This document shows, piece by piece, positions 28,799-43,252 of a DNA stretch of 64,000 nucleotides; within the stretch, counting starts at the first letter, position 1, and each line of letters opens with the position of its first letter. Under the pieces are notes generated by a model. The model was not told the origin of the DNA. It searched no databases and worked only from the letters and a program-made list of their open reading frames with translations. The DNA comes from Caldilineaceae bacterium (GTDB taxonomy: Bacteria; Chloroflexota; Anaerolineae; Caldilineales; Caldilineaceae): the NCBI GenBank assembly GCA_020846635.1, contig JADLDO010000006.1, positions 62,001 to 126,000 on the forward strand, given 5' to 3'. A program made the position numbers and the translations under genes.

Positions 28799-28982
28799 AT
28801 TGCTATTTTCCGGTCAAATGAGTTTTTTGCTTGCTTTTTTGAAAGCAACCAGATGAAAAGTCGCGGGTTAAAGCGTAGGTTTGAAGTGATTTTGCGAGGT
28901 TATTTCATAGATGTATGGGCTGTTTCCGATCTTTCATACAAATCAGGCCTCGTCCATAGTTGTGTAAGGAGCTGAGTGCTAC

Positions 28983-32867
<3,885 letters not shown>

Positions 32868-33031
32868 GGAACTGCGCCCATGATTTATCCGGCGCAGAGA
32901 TGAGACTATACCGGCTGTGGGGGTAATGCAGAATTGCCCCCACAGTTGCCCCAGAATGGTGAATTCTGGGCCGGAAATAGCTCGCCTTCCCGAGGTTGTC
33001 CGCCTTCTGTGGAGCGAAAGAGAAGGAACAA

Positions 33032-36000
33032 ATGGAAGTAAAGAATTTTGACGCGATTCGTATTTCACTAGCCTCACCCGAAAAGATCCGAGAATGGAGC
33101 TATGGTGAGGTCACCAAGCCTGAGACAATTAATTACCGCACGCTGCGCCCGGAGCGTGACGGTCTGTTTTGCGAACGCATTTTTGGCCCAACCAAAGATT
33201 GGGAGTGTGCTTGTGGCAAATACAAGCGGGTGCGTTATAAGGGCATTGTCTGTGATAAGTGTGGCGTAGAGGTTGCGCCCAGCCGCGTGCGCCGCGAGCG
33301 CATGGGGCATATTGAGCTGGCTTCGCCTGTCAGCCACATCTGGTATGTAAAGGGCGTGCCCAGCCGTTTGGGGCTGCTGCTCAATATCAGCCCGCGCCAT
33401 CTGGAGCGTGTGCTTTACTTTGCCCAATACATCGTCACCAACGTCAACGAAGACGCGCGCAGCCGCGCCATTCTACGCCATGAGCGCGAACTCTCTATGC
33501 GCCTCAGCCGCATTGATAATGAAGTGGCGGACTCTATGGGCAGCCAGGAGAGCGCCCTGGATGCTGCACTCAACGCGCTGGATGAGGAAGAAGAAGTGCA
33601 GGTGCGCGAGTTGGACGAGCGGATCAACACTGAATCGTCCAAAGTAATTGCCGAAGCACAGACGCTGCAAACCTGGCTTTCAACCCGCGTCGGTCAAAAG
33701 GCCAGCGAGCCCAAGACGCTTTCCTGGTCGGATCAGCCGATTTTCCAGAGTGGTGAGGTCATCTCACGTGACCATGATATTCTGATCAATGATTTGGTGC
33801 AGGATCGCTTGAATGAGCTTCAGCACCAGTCGGACGAAGAAAAGACCGACATCCGCATGATGACCGGGGCCAAGCGCGAGCATGTGCGCCGCGACCTGGG
33901 CGCAGAGTTGGACGAGCTGCGCCAAAGCGTTGAGGAGAAGAAGGATCGCATCCGCCAGGCGATGGAGCGCGATCTGGATGAACTCAAGACGCTGGAAGAG
34001 CGGATGCTGTTGACCGAAAATCGCTACCGCGAACTGGCTGACAAGTGGGGCAATGTCTTCACGGGTGGCATGGGCGCGGAAGCTGTGCGCGATATTGTGG
34101 CAAAGGTAGACTTGGAAAAGCTGACCAAAGAACTGCGCCGCGAGATTCGCACAACCCGCAGCAAGCAGCGCCGCAAGAAGGCTGCCAAGCGGCTGCGCGT
34201 GGTGGAAAACTTCCGCAAGAGTGGCTACCGGCCCGATGGCAACCATGCCGAGCCGAACCGGCCCGAGTGGATGATCCTGACCGCGCTGCCGGTCATCCCC
34301 CCCGATCTGCGCCCGATGGTGCAGTTGGATGGTGGGCGTTTTGCCACGTCGGACTTGAATGATCTCTATCGTCGTGTGATCAATCGCAACAACCGCCTGC
34401 GCCGTTTGATGGAACTGGGCGCGCCGGATGTGATTGTGCGCAATGAAAAGCGCATGTTGCAAGAAGCGGTGGATAGCTTGGTGGACAATGGGCGGCGCGG
34501 TCGTGCGGTCAGCCGCAGCGGCAAGCGCAAGCTCAAGAGCCTGAGCGATCTGCTCAAGGGCAAGCAGGGCCGTTTCCGTCGTAACCTGTTGGGCAAGCGC
34601 GTGGACTACTCCGGTCGTTCGGTGATCGTGATTGGGCCAACGCTCAAGCTCTATCAGTGTGGTTTGCCCAAGAAGATGGCGCTGGAGCTGTTCAAGCCCT
34701 TTGTCATGCGCCGCTTGGTGGAAGAGAACTTTGCACACAATATCAAGAGCGCCAAGCGCATGGTGGATCGCTTCAGCCCCGAAGTGTGGGATGTCTTGGA
34801 GGAGATCTGCCATGAGCGTCCTGTGCTGCTCAACCGCGCGCCGACGCTGCATCGCTTGGGTATTCAAGCCTTTGAGGTGGTGTTGGTAGAAGGCAGCGCG
34901 ATCAATTTGCATCCGCTGACCTGTGCCGCATTTAACGCCGACTTTGACGGCGACCAAATGGCTGTGCATGTGCCTTTGAGCGAACAAGCTGTACGCGAGG
35001 CGCGCGAACTGATGTTGGCAAGCAAGAACTTGCTCAAGCCCAGCAGCGGTGATCCCATCGTCGGGCCTTCTAAGGACATGGTGATGGGTGTCTACTACCT
35101 GACGGTTGTGGAGCCGCGACGCAAGCAGCGCCCTTCGCCCTATGCGAATGGTAATGGCAGTAATGGCAGCAACGGGCACAGCGAAGAAGATTACTTGCCC
35201 GCGTTTGCAACCATGGAGGAGGCTGAATACGCCTATGACATGGGCATTATCAAGCTGCGCGAACCGATTCGCGTCTGGTTCACCAACAAGTTTGACCAGA
35301 TGCCACTTGCCGACCTGGTACAAGGCTCTGAATTCATGGCCTCAAAGGGCGAAGAAGCAGGGCTGAGCCAGCGGGCGCTAGAGGCATTGGAAAACTTTGG
35401 CATCAAGAGCGTGGGCGAGTTGATGGATCACTTTACCCGCGGCGAAGCCGAGATGGTCAAGGAGATCCCTGACTTCGGGGCTGCGGCAATGAATGAGACG
35501 CGCGAGGCGTTGCGGGTGTTGGGGATGTTGGGGGCCAACTGGCCTGCCGACCGCCTGATCACCACCACCGTTGGGCGCATTATCTTCAATCGCCATCTGC
35601 CCGAACAGTTGTGGTATGTCAACGAAGTGCTGGACCGCAAGGGCGTAGATGCAGTGGTCGCCCGATGCTACAAGCACCTAGGCCGCGATGTGACCTCCGA
35701 CGTGGTGGATAACATCAAGGACATGGGCTTTAAGTATGCAACTCGCTCCGGCATCACCATTGCCGTCAGTGATATCCAGGTGCCGGAGGTCAAGGCTGAG
35801 ATTCTGGATCGCACGACACGCGAGGTGGAGCTTTCCGAGCAGCAATATCGCCGTGGTCTGATTACTTCGGAAGAGCAATACAATAAGATCGTTGAACTGT
35901 GGACGCGAGCCACAGATGAAGTGACCGATGCCGTTAAGTCGCTGCTGAGTCCGGCCCATGGGCTGGGTGCAATGGCGCAGTCGGGCGCAACGAAGGGTGG

Positions 36001-37855
36001 TATCAATCCGATTCGCCAGTTGGCGGGTATGCGCGGTTTGATGGCTGACCCCAACGGGCGCATTATCCCGCTGCCGATTCGCTCGAACTTCCGCGAAGGC
36101 TTGACCGCGTTGGAATACTTCCTGAGCACCCACGGCGCACGCAAGGGTCTTGCCGACACCGCGCTGCGCACGGCAGACGCAGGTTATCTGACCCGTCGTC
36201 TGGTGGATGTGGCCCAGGATGTGATCATCACCGAAGATGACTGTGGCACTGTGACAGGTATCTGGCTCGACGCGGCGCAGGCTAAGGCCATCGGCCAGAC
36301 TTTCCAGGATCGGATCACCGGTCGTTATCTGGCAGGTGAGATCACCGACCCGAAGACGGGTGAGGTCCTTCTGGGGCGCAACGCGTTCTTGGATGAGGCT
36401 GCGCTGGCAACGATTGCGCGGCACAACGTTACGAAGGCCTTTGTGCGTAGTGCGTTGACCTGTGAATCGCGCTTCGGCCTCTGTGAAAAGTGCTATGGTG
36501 AAGACCTGGCCCGCGGTGGTATTGTCGGCATGGGTGAAGCAGTGGGTATCATCGCTGCACAGTCCATTGGCGAGCCGGGTACACAGTTGACGCTGCGTAC
36601 CTTCCACACAGGTGGTGTAGCGGGTACGGATGATATTACTCAGGGTCTGCCCCGTGTCGAGGAGTTGTTCGAGGCACGTAATCCTAAGGGTGAAGCTGTC
36701 ATTGCTGAGATGGATGGCCTGGTGGATATCTACTGGGAGGGCGAGGTGCGTATGCTCAAGGTGAGCAACACCGAGCTCAAGAGCCGGACGATAGAAGTTC
36801 CCGCGGGCTATTCGTTGTTGGTAACGGACGGCGACCGCGTCCAAGAAGATGTGGTAATTGCGCTGCCGCCGGGCGTTGATGCGTCGGCCATCCAAGCGGC
36901 TGCCCTAGAGGCAGAAGAGGGTGAAGAACCGGAGAGCGTTGGGCTTGTTGCGGGCATGGGTGGCGAAGTCTTCCTGGAGAACCGGGAGGATGGCAGTGTG
37001 GTTGCCACCGTCCGCCGCGAGGAAACCAATGTATGGGAAGTGGATATTCCCGCCAATGCCCGCCTGCGCGTTGAAAAGGGCGCAGAGGTGAAGGCCGGGG
37101 ATCAACTCACCGAAGGTGCGAAGAACCCGAAGGAGATTCTGCGTATCCAGGGGCGCGAGGCATGCCAGATCTATCTGTTGGAAGAGGTGCAGAAGGTCTA
37201 TCGCAGCCAGGGTGTCGGTATCCACGACAAGCACATTGAAGTAGTGCTGCGCCAATTGCTGCGCCGGATTATGATCCGCGCCACAGGCGACACAGACCTG
37301 CTGCCCGGCGAATTGGTGGATCGCTTTGTCTTTGAGGACATTAACAACGAAGTCATGGCACAGGGTGGCAAGCCCGCCCGCGGTGAGCCGATTGTACTTG
37401 GTTTGACCAAGGCCGCGCTTAACACGGAGAGCTTCCTGGCCGCTGCGAGCTTCCAAGAGACGACCCGTGTATTGACCGAGGCAGCCATCCGCGGTCAGCA
37501 GGATGACCTGCGCGGCTTGAAGGAAAATGTCATCATCGGTAAGCTGATTCCGGTGGGGACAGGCTTCCATACGCGCGCCGAGCGCCAGCAGAATCGCCAG
37601 TTGAAGATGGCTCCAGATAGCGAGCTGTATGAACTGGCAGAGGACGATGTCGATCTGGAGATGGACATGGAGATGGACGACCTGGACTTTGCTGACCTGG
37701 ACATTAGTGATATGTCCGGTGTGGCAGAGTTGGGGATGGACTCTCTGGACGGTGATGCCACAGGTCTGGATGACGACGAGGATGAGGACTTGGAACTCGA
37801 CTTCGAGTCGTTTGATGACAGTGACAATGATGAGATCGACGTAGACATGGGCTAA
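33032..37855 (+). CDS. rpoC: RNA polymerase beta-prime subunit
   Basis: Holds the catalytic Mg site. I start at the ATG at 33032 (MEVKNFD), with AAGGA 6 nt upstream, giving 1607 residues. Features: N-terminal zinc site [20 protein letters not shown], a coiled-coil insertion of roughly 170 residues (about 160-340), [31 protein letters not shown] (about 635), the bridge helix and trigger loop region ([18 protein letters not shown]), and a second zinc site [13 protein letters not shown] (about 1143). A short Gly/Asn/Ser linker follows residue 700. The last 75 residues are almost entirely Asp/Glu with Met/Leu, an unusual acidic tail. The gap to rpoB is 164 bp. Confidence 0.99.
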   Translation: MEVKNFDAIRISLASPEKIREWSYGEVTKPETINYRTLRPERDGLFCERIFGPTKDWECACGKYKRVRYKGIVCDKCGVEVAPSRVRRERMGHIELASPVSHIWYVKGVPSRLGLLLNISPRHLERVLYFAQYIVTNVNEDARSRAILRHERELSMRLSRIDNEVADSMGSQESALDAALNALDEEEEVQVRELDERINTESSKVIAEAQTLQTWLSTRVGQKASEPKTLSWSDQPIFQSGEVISRDHDILINDLVQDRLNELQHQSDEEKTDIRMMTGAKREHVRRDLGAELDELRQSVEEKKDRIRQAMERDLDELKTLEERMLLTENRYRELADKWGNVFTGGMGAEAVRDIVAKVDLEKLTKELRREIRTTRSKQRRKKAAKRLRVVENFRKSGYRPDGNHAEPNRPEWMILTALPVIPPDLRPMVQLDGGRFATSDLNDLYRRVINRNNRLRRLMELGAPDVIVRNEKRMLQEAVDSLVDNGRRGRAVSRSGKRKLKSLSDLLKGKQGRFRRNLLGKRVDYSGRSVIVIGPTLKLYQCGLPKKMALELFKPFVMRRLVEENFAHNIKSAKRMVDRFSPEVWDVLEEICHERPVLLNRAPTLHRLGIQAFEVVLVEGSAINLHPLTCAAFNADFDGDQMAVHVPLSEQAVREARELMLASKNLLKPSSGDPIVGPSKDMVMGVYYLTVVEPRRKQRPSPYANGNGSNGSNGHSEEDYLPAFATMEEAEYAYDMGIIKLREPIRVWFTNKFDQMPLADLVQGSEFMASKGEEAGLSQRALEALENFGIKSVGELMDHFTRGEAEMVKEIPDFGAAAMNETREALRVLGMLGANWPADRLITTTVGRIIFNRHLPEQLWYVNEVLDRKGVDAVVARCYKHLGRDVTSDVVDNIKDMGFKYATRSGITIAVSDIQVPEVKAEILDRTTREVELSEQQYRRGLITSEEQYNKIVELWTRATDEVTDAVKSLLSPAHGLGAMAQSGATKGGINPIRQLAGMRGLMADPNGRIIPLPIRSNFREGLTALEYFLSTHGARKGLADTALRTADAGYLTRRLVDVAQDVIITEDDCGTVTGIWLDAAQAKAIGQTFQDRITGRYLAGEITDPKTGEVLLGRNAFLDEAALATIARHNVTKAFVRSALTCESRFGLCEKCYGEDLARGGIVGMGEAVGIIAAQSIGEPGTQLTLRTFHTGGVAGTDDITQGLPRVEELFEARNPKGEAVIAEMDGLVDIYWEGEVRMLKVSNTELKSRTIEVPAGYSLLVTDGDRVQEDVVIALPPGVDASAIQAAALEAEEGEEPESVGLVAGMGGEVFLENREDGSVVATVRREETNVWEVDIPANARLRVEKGAEVKAGDQLTEGAKNPKEILRIQGREACQIYLLEEVQKVYRSQGVGIHDKHIEVVLRQLLRRIMIRATGDTDLLPGELVDRFVFEDINNEVMAQGGKPARGEPIVLGLTKAALNTESFLAAASFQETTRVLTEAAIRGQQDDLRGLKENVIIGKLIPVGTGFHTRAERQQNRQLKMAPDSELYELAEDDVDLEMDMEMDDLDFADLDISDMSGVAELGMDSLDGDATGLDDDEDEDLELDFESFDDSDNDEIDVDMG

Positions 37856-37885
37856 GGGCCTGTGTTGCGGATTGTAGAAAAGGAA

Positions 37886-37919
37886 ACCCTCCCGGAAGCT
37901 TCTGAGCTTCCGGGAGGGT
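37886..37919. repeat. Recurrent hairpin element, copy 1
   Basis: Perfect 14-bp stem ACCCTCCCGGAAGC with loop TTCTGA, 30 bp past the rpoC stop. Two further copies with the same stem lie at 39526 and 59587. Confidence 0.9.
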
Positions 37920-37927
37920 GTAGAGTA

Positions 37928-37970
37928 ACGAGGGGAGTGACTGATTTGTCAGTCACTCCCCTCGTTTTTT
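37928..37970 (+). terminator. Strong terminator of rpoBC
   Basis: A perfect 17-bp stem beginning ACGAGGGGAGTGACTGA with a 4-nt loop and a T6 run. It also separates rpoC from the convergent serine hydrolase gene. Confidence 0.95.
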
Positions 37971-37989
37971 GTTAGGATATTCGTGATTT

Positions 37990-39231
37990 CTAGCGCGCGC
38001 TAAGCCCTGCTACAACTGCGGCGTGAGCGGCGGGACGTAGATGGGAGATGGGCTCAGGGTTGCGTCCGTGGTAGACGCGATTGGTGAGCAATGTCACCAC
38101 CAAGTCGCGATCCGGGTCACACCAGATCGAGGTGCCGGTCGTTCCCATGTGACCGAAACTACGCGGGCCGAAGGCGGTGCTGCATGACACATCGGGATCG
38201 CTGCGTAGCATCCAGCCCAAGCCGTGACGAATATCCGTTGCCAGCGTCAAAACCGCGCTATGATGGCCCCCAACCGGCGCCAAAGGGATGCCGGCGGCGC
38301 TGGTTTCGATCTGCGCGCTGATGCTGGCGGCAACGGTGTTGCGATGCAGCAGCTTGCCGCCTCGTTCCAAGTAGAGGTTGCCAAGACGGCAGAGGTCGGT
38401 GGCTGTTCCAAAAAGACCGGCATGACCGGCGATGCCACCCAGACCGGCAGCATTCTCGTCATGGACCTCGCCGTGAAGGCGGCGCTGTCGCCATGCACAA
38501 AATTCGGTGGGGGCGACACGATCCACGACCACGCTCGATGGGTTGAAGTGAGCGCCGAGACCTAAGGGCCTCAAGACCCAGTTGCGTAATGTTTCGGCGA
38601 CGGTCGGGTCGCCTGCACAAGCCGCCAGCGCGCTGCCCAGCAGTATCGGCCCGATTTCGCTGTAGATGGAACTCTCACCGGGTGGATAGGCGAAGTTGAA
38701 GCCGCAGATGGCGGCAAGCCCCACGCGTTGGCGGCGCAGCAGTTCGGCGCGATGGGTGGCATTGGGGCGTTGCGGGATACCGCCACAGATGGAATAGAGA
38801 TTGCGCCAGCCAGGCAGACCAGAGCTGTGACTCAAGAGTTGGCGGAAGGTGATCTGTGTGGCGCTCAAGGCCCCTGTATAGTTGCGCCACGGGTCAGGAG
38901 GTGGCACAGCCTCTTTGGTGATTGGGTCTTCGACCGGGCCAATATAGCGCGGCCCTGCAAAATCCGGCAAAAAGTCGGACACAGGCTGATCGAGGTCCAG
39001 CAAGCCTGCATCGTGCATACGCAGACAGGCTGTGCTGGTAAATAACTGGGTGAGCGACGCAAAGTCAAAGAGGGTTTCGGTGCATACTGCTTGTCGCTTG
39101 AGCATCGGGTTGATCCACCCGTAGCCGCGTGCAAAGAGTACGCGGCCCCCCTGTTCAACCTGACAGACCAGAGCAGGGGCGACGGTGGGGACAGCAGCTT
39201 GGAGCAGGTGATCGAGCTTTGTGAAGTTCAT
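37990..39231 (-). CDS. Beta-lactamase / DD-peptidase family (S12) protein, lysine replaced
   Basis: 413 residues of the class C beta-lactamase / esterase / DD-peptidase fold, cytoplasmic as there is no signal peptide. Family landmarks: GRVLFARGYGWIN, the nucleophile motif, YPPGESSIYSEIGPILLG (the Tyr motif, YSE rather than YxN), and FGHMGTTGTSIWCDP near the C-terminus as the third motif. The SxxK motif reads FASLTQLFT, so the catalytic Lys is Gln (codon CAG). The enzyme may be inactive, changed in chemistry, or a binding protein. It ends in a shared intergenic region with rpoC and is monocistronic. Confidence 0.85.
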   Translation of the reverse strand: MNFTKLDHLLQAAVPTVAPALVCQVEQGGRVLFARGYGWINPMLKRQAVCTETLFDFASLTQLFTSTACLRMHDAGLLDLDQPVSDFLPDFAGPRYIGPVEDPITKEAVPPPDPWRNYTGALSATQITFRQLLSHSSGLPGWRNLYSICGGIPQRPNATHRAELLRRQRVGLAAICGFNFAYPPGESSIYSEIGPILLGSALAACAGDPTVAETLRNWVLRPLGLGAHFNPSSVVVDRVAPTEFCAWRQRRLHGEVHDENAAGLGGIAGHAGLFGTATDLCRLGNLYLERGGKLLHRNTVAASISAQIETSAAGIPLAPVGGHHSAVLTLATDIRHGLGWMLRSDPDVSCSTAFGPRSFGHMGTTGTSIWCDPDRDLVVTLLTNRVYHGRNPEPISHLRPAAHAAVVAGLSAR

Positions 39232-39380
39232 GACTATGGCCCAGACGCGAAACTATAATGGAAAAATGGATTATTGGGACTGAGAATGGTTTTGTAATAA
39301 GAGGGAGCGGGCGGCTAAAGGCTGCTGTCCCCGTTATTGTCGAGCAATGCACATTTGCTAGAATGATTAGGCTTTCTTAA

Positions 39381-39414
39381 CAAGAAAAGACGTACCTTGT
39401 CATAAAAAGGTACG
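39381..39414 (-). terminator. Probable terminator after the GNAT gene
   Basis: CGTACCTT and AAGGTACG form an 8-bp stem with an 8-nt loop. On the minus strand TCTTTTCTT follows. It lies about 230 nt past the GNAT stop. The rest of the 39232-39642 gap holds a hairpin repeat and no gene. Confidence 0.5.
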
Positions 39415-39525
39415 CTCTCCTACTTTAATCATTGGTGTACCCCAGTAGCGAGGTCGCCCAGAGCTAAAGCCACAGGGCTACCAAACAACGCCCCCTGAAC
39501 GGGGTTTACCAGGCCAACTAAGACC

Positions 39526-39559
39526 ACCCTCCCGGAAGCTTCTGAGTTTCCGGCAGGGT
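39526..39559. repeat. Recurrent hairpin element, copy 2 (diverged)
   Basis: Same 34-bp element as at 37886, with two substitutions in the right arm (GTTTCCGGCAGGGT), so the stem has two mismatches. An extra partial right arm, CCAGGAGGGTTCA, follows shortly after. Confidence 0.85.
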
Positions 39560-39642
39560 TCATGCCAGGAGGGTTCAGGCCACGATACTTCGTTTAGTAT
39601 CCGGTATCTGATTCGGTACGTGAGATAGTCACTTCACTTAGT

Positions 39643-40626
39643 CTAGGGTTTAGGCTCTAGAGGCTTGGAGAGGATGAGATAACTGCGGTAGGGGGTGAAG
39701 CCGAATTTGCCGTAGAAGTCCAAGAGGTTAGTCCAGTCAATCACACAGCCGTTGACGCCGTTGTTGTGGAGCCGACGCAAACCGGCATCGAGCAGGGCCG
39801 CGCCAAAGCCCTGGCCGCGGCGATCTTCGCTGACACCGATGGAGCCGAGTTGGCCCCAGGGGCGTGGGAGGCGATAGGGGTAAAAGCGTTCGATGGGATG
39901 GTGCGAGTCCTCAAAGGTCAGCATACAGCAGCCATCCACGCCGCGCTCTGTCCACAAAACCATGAAGTCGGCGATACGCGTGCCTTCTGCGACCGACTGC
40001 TCAAATTCATAGCGCCAGCGGTCTGGGAACTCACGTTGTAGGAAGGCTAGGATCGCCTCATAATCACGTGGCTGGGCAGGGCGCACAAGGCCATCAATCT
40101 CGCGGACTGTGCGGGGGGGTGTATAGGTGGCGAGGTTGGCGGCTACATCCCATTCACGTATCGCCAATTCAGGCTTGCCGCCATAGCCATGTCGCTCAAA
40201 GAATCCCACACTGTTCAGTTCTTCGGGAACACCGGGGACAAAGGGGCGCAGACTGGCCCCCACTGTCATGATTTGTGTGCCTTTTTGGTGATGCCACGCT
40301 TCGGCCCATTGCAGCAGCGCCGTACCTATCCCGTTTCTTTGTGCGTCGGGCGCGACGGCAATGGCATCGATCCAGCCGGAGTGGGGCGCGGCGACGGTGG
40401 GGTCATTGAGATAGGAGGTCGAGACAAAGCCGACCGGGCGGCCCTCATGCCATGCAAGACACGCGGCTTGATCCCCGCCAGGGCTAGGGCGCAAGTTGTA
40501 GGTAACGAAGCGTGGGGAAATGGCGAGTTCCTCGCCACATGCCATGTTCCAAAGGTTGACCACTTCTTGGATGTGCGTGCTGTTGGCTGCATCGATTGGT
40601 TGGAATTCAACGGGTATTGTCATCAT
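39643..40626 (-). CDS. Double-domain GNAT acetyltransferase
   Basis: 327 residues with two GNAT folds. The N-terminal half has a full acetyl-CoA loop (IAVAPDQRNGIGTALLQWAE pattern, about residues 92-110). The C-terminal half has IGVSEDRRGQGFGAALLDAG (about residues 273-292), the classical RxxGxG/A motif. Between them lies a linker with PAQPRDYEAILAFLQREF. The substrate is unknown; tandem GNATs of this type include antibiotic- and mycothiol-related enzymes, but nothing here points to either. The start has no clear ribosome site and the upstream DNA is a series of imperfect 13-14 bp repeats. Confidence 0.88.
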   Translation of the reverse strand: MMTIPVEFQPIDAANSTHIQEVVNLWNMACGEELAISPRFVTYNLRPSPGGDQAACLAWHEGRPVGFVSTSYLNDPTVAAPHSGWIDAIAVAPDAQRNGIGTALLQWAEAWHHQKGTQIMTVGASLRPFVPGVPEELNSVGFFERHGYGGKPELAIREWDVAANLATYTPPRTVREIDGLVRPAQPRDYEAILAFLQREFPDRWRYEFEQSVAEGTRIADFMVLWTERGVDGCCMLTFEDSHHPIERFYPYRLPRPWGQLGSIGVSEDRRGQGFGAALLDAGLRRLHNNGVNGCVIDWTNLLDFYGKFGFTPYRSYLILSKPLEPKP

Positions 40627-40668
40627 GTGTCTAAGTGGGTGTGCCTAAGTGAGTGTGCTTAAGAGTGG
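40626..40668. repeat. Imperfect tandem repeats upstream of GNAT gene
   Basis: Three imperfect units of about 13-14 bp built on GTGTGCCTAAGTG lie between the amidase stop and the GNAT start. Confidence 0.6.
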
Positions 40669-40683
40669 GCTTGGTTCTATGGA

Positions 40684-41430
40684 TTAACTGGCGTCTGTTG
40701 CAGTGGGCGACGGTTCGGGTGTAGGGTCGGGCGGATCGACGAAACAGCGGATGCTGTCGGCGACCCCACGCGCGGCGCGGTCTGCCTGCTTCGTCAACAG
40801 CTCTTGGTCGCCCCCCAGGAAACCCAGTTCGAGGATGGCCGCCGGTGTGGTGGGGCCAACCTTGCGAAAGGCGTGATATTCGGTCATATTGTGGGTGATG
40901 GTATTGGCATGTTGGGTTAACCCTGTGGCCGCGGGATAGTAAAGGTCAATGCAATCGACCAAGCGCGCATCCTCGGCGGGGATTGTGCTGTATAGATAAT
41001 AGGCAGCTTTATAGCCGCTGGCATCGATGCAGCTATCGGCGTGGAGGCTGACCAATGCATCGACTTGCAAGTTATTGATCCGTGGATCATATTCTTCCAA
41101 GATGGCTACATCCATGCCCGCGCTGCGCAGCAGTTTGGCGGCTCGGTCGGCGATGTCGGCGCTGACTTCGGCTTCTGTCAGCATGGTGTTGCCCTCCTCA
41201 TCGGCACAGATGGCCCCGGAATCAAAGCCGGCATGCCCACTAATCAGGGCAATCTGTTCTTTGGGGGCGGGTACGGGTAGGGGCAGCACTACATTTTGTG
41301 TGATGGGAAATTGCTCCCAGGAGAAACCCACGTTGGCGATGCGTGCCACGATCAAAACAATGCCGACAAAGGCTGCGAAGCCAATGATGGCGAAAAGTCG
41401 CTGAATACGATAGATTGCGGCTCGGCGCAT
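40684..41430 (-). CDS. N-acetylmuramoyl-L-alanine amidase (Amidase_3)
   Basis: Zinc amidase that cuts the bond between MurNAc and the stem peptide. 248 residues: an N-terminal membrane anchor (LFAIIGFAAFVGIVLIVARI, about residues 10-29), then the catalytic domain with the zinc histidine in ISGHAGFDSGAIC, an acidic TEAEVSADIADRAAKLL helix, the second histidine in VSLHADSC, and the catalytic glutamate in AAILELGFLGG. The short PT-rich C-terminal tail is typical of exported proteins in this group. It stands divergent to a RodZ-like gene; both are cell envelope genes. Confidence 0.9.
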   Translation of the reverse strand: MRRAAIYRIQRLFAIIGFAAFVGIVLIVARIANVGFSWEQFPITQNVVLPLPVPAPKEQIALISGHAGFDSGAICADEEGNTMLTEAEVSADIADRAAKLLRSAGMDVAILEEYDPRINNLQVDALVSLHADSCIDASGYKAAYYLYSTIPAEDARLVDCIDLYYPAATGLTQHANTITHNMTEYHAFRKVGPTTPAAILELGFLGGDQELLTKQADRAARGVADSIRCFVDPPDPTPEPSPTATDAS

Positions 41431-41769
41431 GAGATGCTTCTCTGTGAGGCTCCCTGCAAGCTAGCTATGCCAGCCACATAAAGCCGGCTATAGGCAGGCG
41501 GCTAGGCGATGAACTCCCCAGCTATTGTAGCCTGTGACGCAGGGCTGTCAACTTCGCAGGCGCGGGGGCGAAATCGCACAGAAATGGTATACTAGGGAGT
41601 TGTCGGGTATAATTCAGGCATAATTACAGTATAATTGACAAAGGCTGTAGCGCACGCTAGACTTTCTGGCATGGTTTGCCCAGGCGTGGCGTTGTAAAAA
41701 GCTGCAAGAGCGTCAATAGATTCTATAAAATCCGTATGAGCGTGTGGTATAGCAGACGATTGGTACATA
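41431..41769. promoter_or_regulatory. Divergent promoter region of amidase and RodZ-like genes
   Basis: A 339-bp gap with an AT-rich core at about 41587-41640 containing two TATAAT hexamers and GTATACT on the plus strand, and their near-palindromic counterparts on the other. I could not match any to a good -35, so no promoter is assigned. TTGTCAAT on the minus strand near 41632-41639 is a possible -35 for the amidase. Nothing else is visible. Confidence 0.35.
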
Positions 41770-43152
41770 GTGAACACTTTTTCGCGCAAACCCTCCCGGT
41801 CTGATCCTTCAATAGCTGTATTCCCTTCCCCTGGGCGTGGCGGAGCTTCTCCGGTCCATGCATTGGGCGGTATGCTGCGCGAGCGGCGCGAGGCGATGGG
41901 CGTCACCCTGGCAGAGGTAGAGGTCGCCACGCGCATACGCCAGAAGTATCTTTCGGCGCTAGAGGCGGAAGATTGGCATCTGCTACCTGGCGAGGTGGTA
42001 GGGCGCGGTTTCCTACGCAACTATGCCGATTATTTGGGGCTAGACCCCCAGGAGATCATGGACCGGCGGCGGGCCATCACCGACGTGGGCATGACGCAGG
42101 CGCTTTCCACGACCAGCGCGGGCGCGCCGCTGCCGCCGGAGCGCGAAGTGGATTATCGCCCCAAAGAAGTTGAGTTAAAGGATGAGGGCGATGGGATTCA
42201 GCGCGGCGAGATCCGGCTGACGCCGATCCTGGCGATTATCGGCGTGGCAGTAGTGGTCGGCCTGGGCTTGTGGGGGCTGTCCATGCTGCGCGAGCCGTTG
42301 AGTGCCATGTTGTCGGGCGCACAGGCGGGGGTGATGGAGATATTTGATCGCCCCGACCCCACAGCGACGACGACAGTGAGTTCGGCAATCGGTGTCATCA
42401 ACGAGCAGAATTTGAACAACGGCCAAGCGGCTGGGACTGAGATGACGCCAGCCGTAACCACGGATAACAGCGTGGACGAAGGTGTTGTGGTTTTGGGGAG
42501 CGGCAGTGGCACCGCGCCCGCGGAGGGCACGCAAGGCGGTGGTGGAGAGGTAAATCCGCCGCCACCGGCAGCACCCGTAGGTCAAGAAGGCGGCGTGATT
42601 TTGGTACCCACGGCGACACCAGGGACTGAGGCGATCCTCGCGCCAACCGCAACGCCGGAGGTTCCAGCGGCAGAAGCGGTCGCACCGATGGCGGAAGTGC
42701 CGACGGCGACGCCGGAGATGCCGACTGCTACGCCGGAGCCGCCTACGCCCACCCTAGAGCCGCCGACGGCGACCCCTGAATTGCCACCGACGGAGACACC
42801 CACACCAGAGCCACCACCCGCGCCTGTGGTGGTCGCTGCTTCCTGTGGCGACCCGCGTTCTGTGATCAGCGCGCCAGGTGTCAACCAAGCGTTGGCGGGT
42901 GTCACCACCATCAGCGGCGTGGCTACGCATGAGGCGTTCCAATTTTATAAGCTGGAGTATGCGCCAGGTGCGAATGCAGGCGGAGGCTATACCTATTTTG
43001 GTGGTGGGCAAGTTCAGATTGCCGGTGGGGTGTTGGGCAACCTGGATACGACGGTTTTGCCGAATGGCGAGTATACGATCCGGCTGACGGTGGTCGACCA
43101 GGTGGGTAACTTCCCCCCACCTTGTGATGTTTCGGTGATCGTACAGAACTAA
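41770..43152 (+). CDS. RodZ-like membrane HTH protein
   Basis: 460 residues. After a short tail comes an HTH_25 domain (LGGMLRERREAMGVTLAEVE to GRGFLRNYADYLGLDP, about residues 33-92), as in RodZ, which binds MreB. One membrane helix follows (ILAIIGVAVVVGLGLWGLSM, about 152-171). Next is an outer linker of about 150 residues rich in Pro/Thr/Glu (repeats of TATPE and PPTPT), and a C-terminal beta domain of about 100 residues with two cysteines (SCGDPRS..., PPCDVS). RodZ is a shape factor; the domain order fits, but the outer domain is not the usual DUF4115. GTG start at 41770; 25 residues in, other starts are possible. Confidence 0.75.
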   Translation: MNTFSRKPSRSDPSIAVFPSPGRGGASPVHALGGMLRERREAMGVTLAEVEVATRIRQKYLSALEAEDWHLLPGEVVGRGFLRNYADYLGLDPQEIMDRRRAITDVGMTQALSTTSAGAPLPPEREVDYRPKEVELKDEGDGIQRGEIRLTPILAIIGVAVVVGLGLWGLSMLREPLSAMLSGAQAGVMEIFDRPDPTATTTVSSAIGVINEQNLNNGQAAGTEMTPAVTTDNSVDEGVVVLGSGSGTAPAEGTQGGGGEVNPPPPAAPVGQEGGVILVPTATPGTEAILAPTATPEVPAAEAVAPMAEVPTATPEMPTATPEPPTPTLEPPTATPELPPTETPTPEPPPAPVVVAASCGDPRSVISAPGVNQALAGVTTISGVATHEAFQFYKLEYAPGANAGGGYTYFGGGQVQIAGGVLGNLDTTVLPNGEYTIRLTVVDQVGNFPPPCDVSVIVQN

Positions 43153-43183
43153 AACCTCAAGGTATAGACTGTTTCTGACCGTA

Positions 43184-43208
43184 GGGACACCCTAGAGGGT
43201 GTCCTTTT
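43184..43208 (+). terminator. Terminator after RodZ-like gene
   Basis: GGACACCCT and AGGGTGTCC form a tight 9-bp stem followed by four T residues, 32 nt past the stop. Confidence 0.85.
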
Positions 43209-43252
43209 CGCATTTCTACCGGCGAATCCATGATGATCGGCTGAATGGGGTG

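Noticed and set aside
33764-35323. 519-codon minus-strand ORF, and the 405-codon one at 35678-36895
   Set aside because: Both are antisense to rpoC and show no domain; composition explains the open frames.
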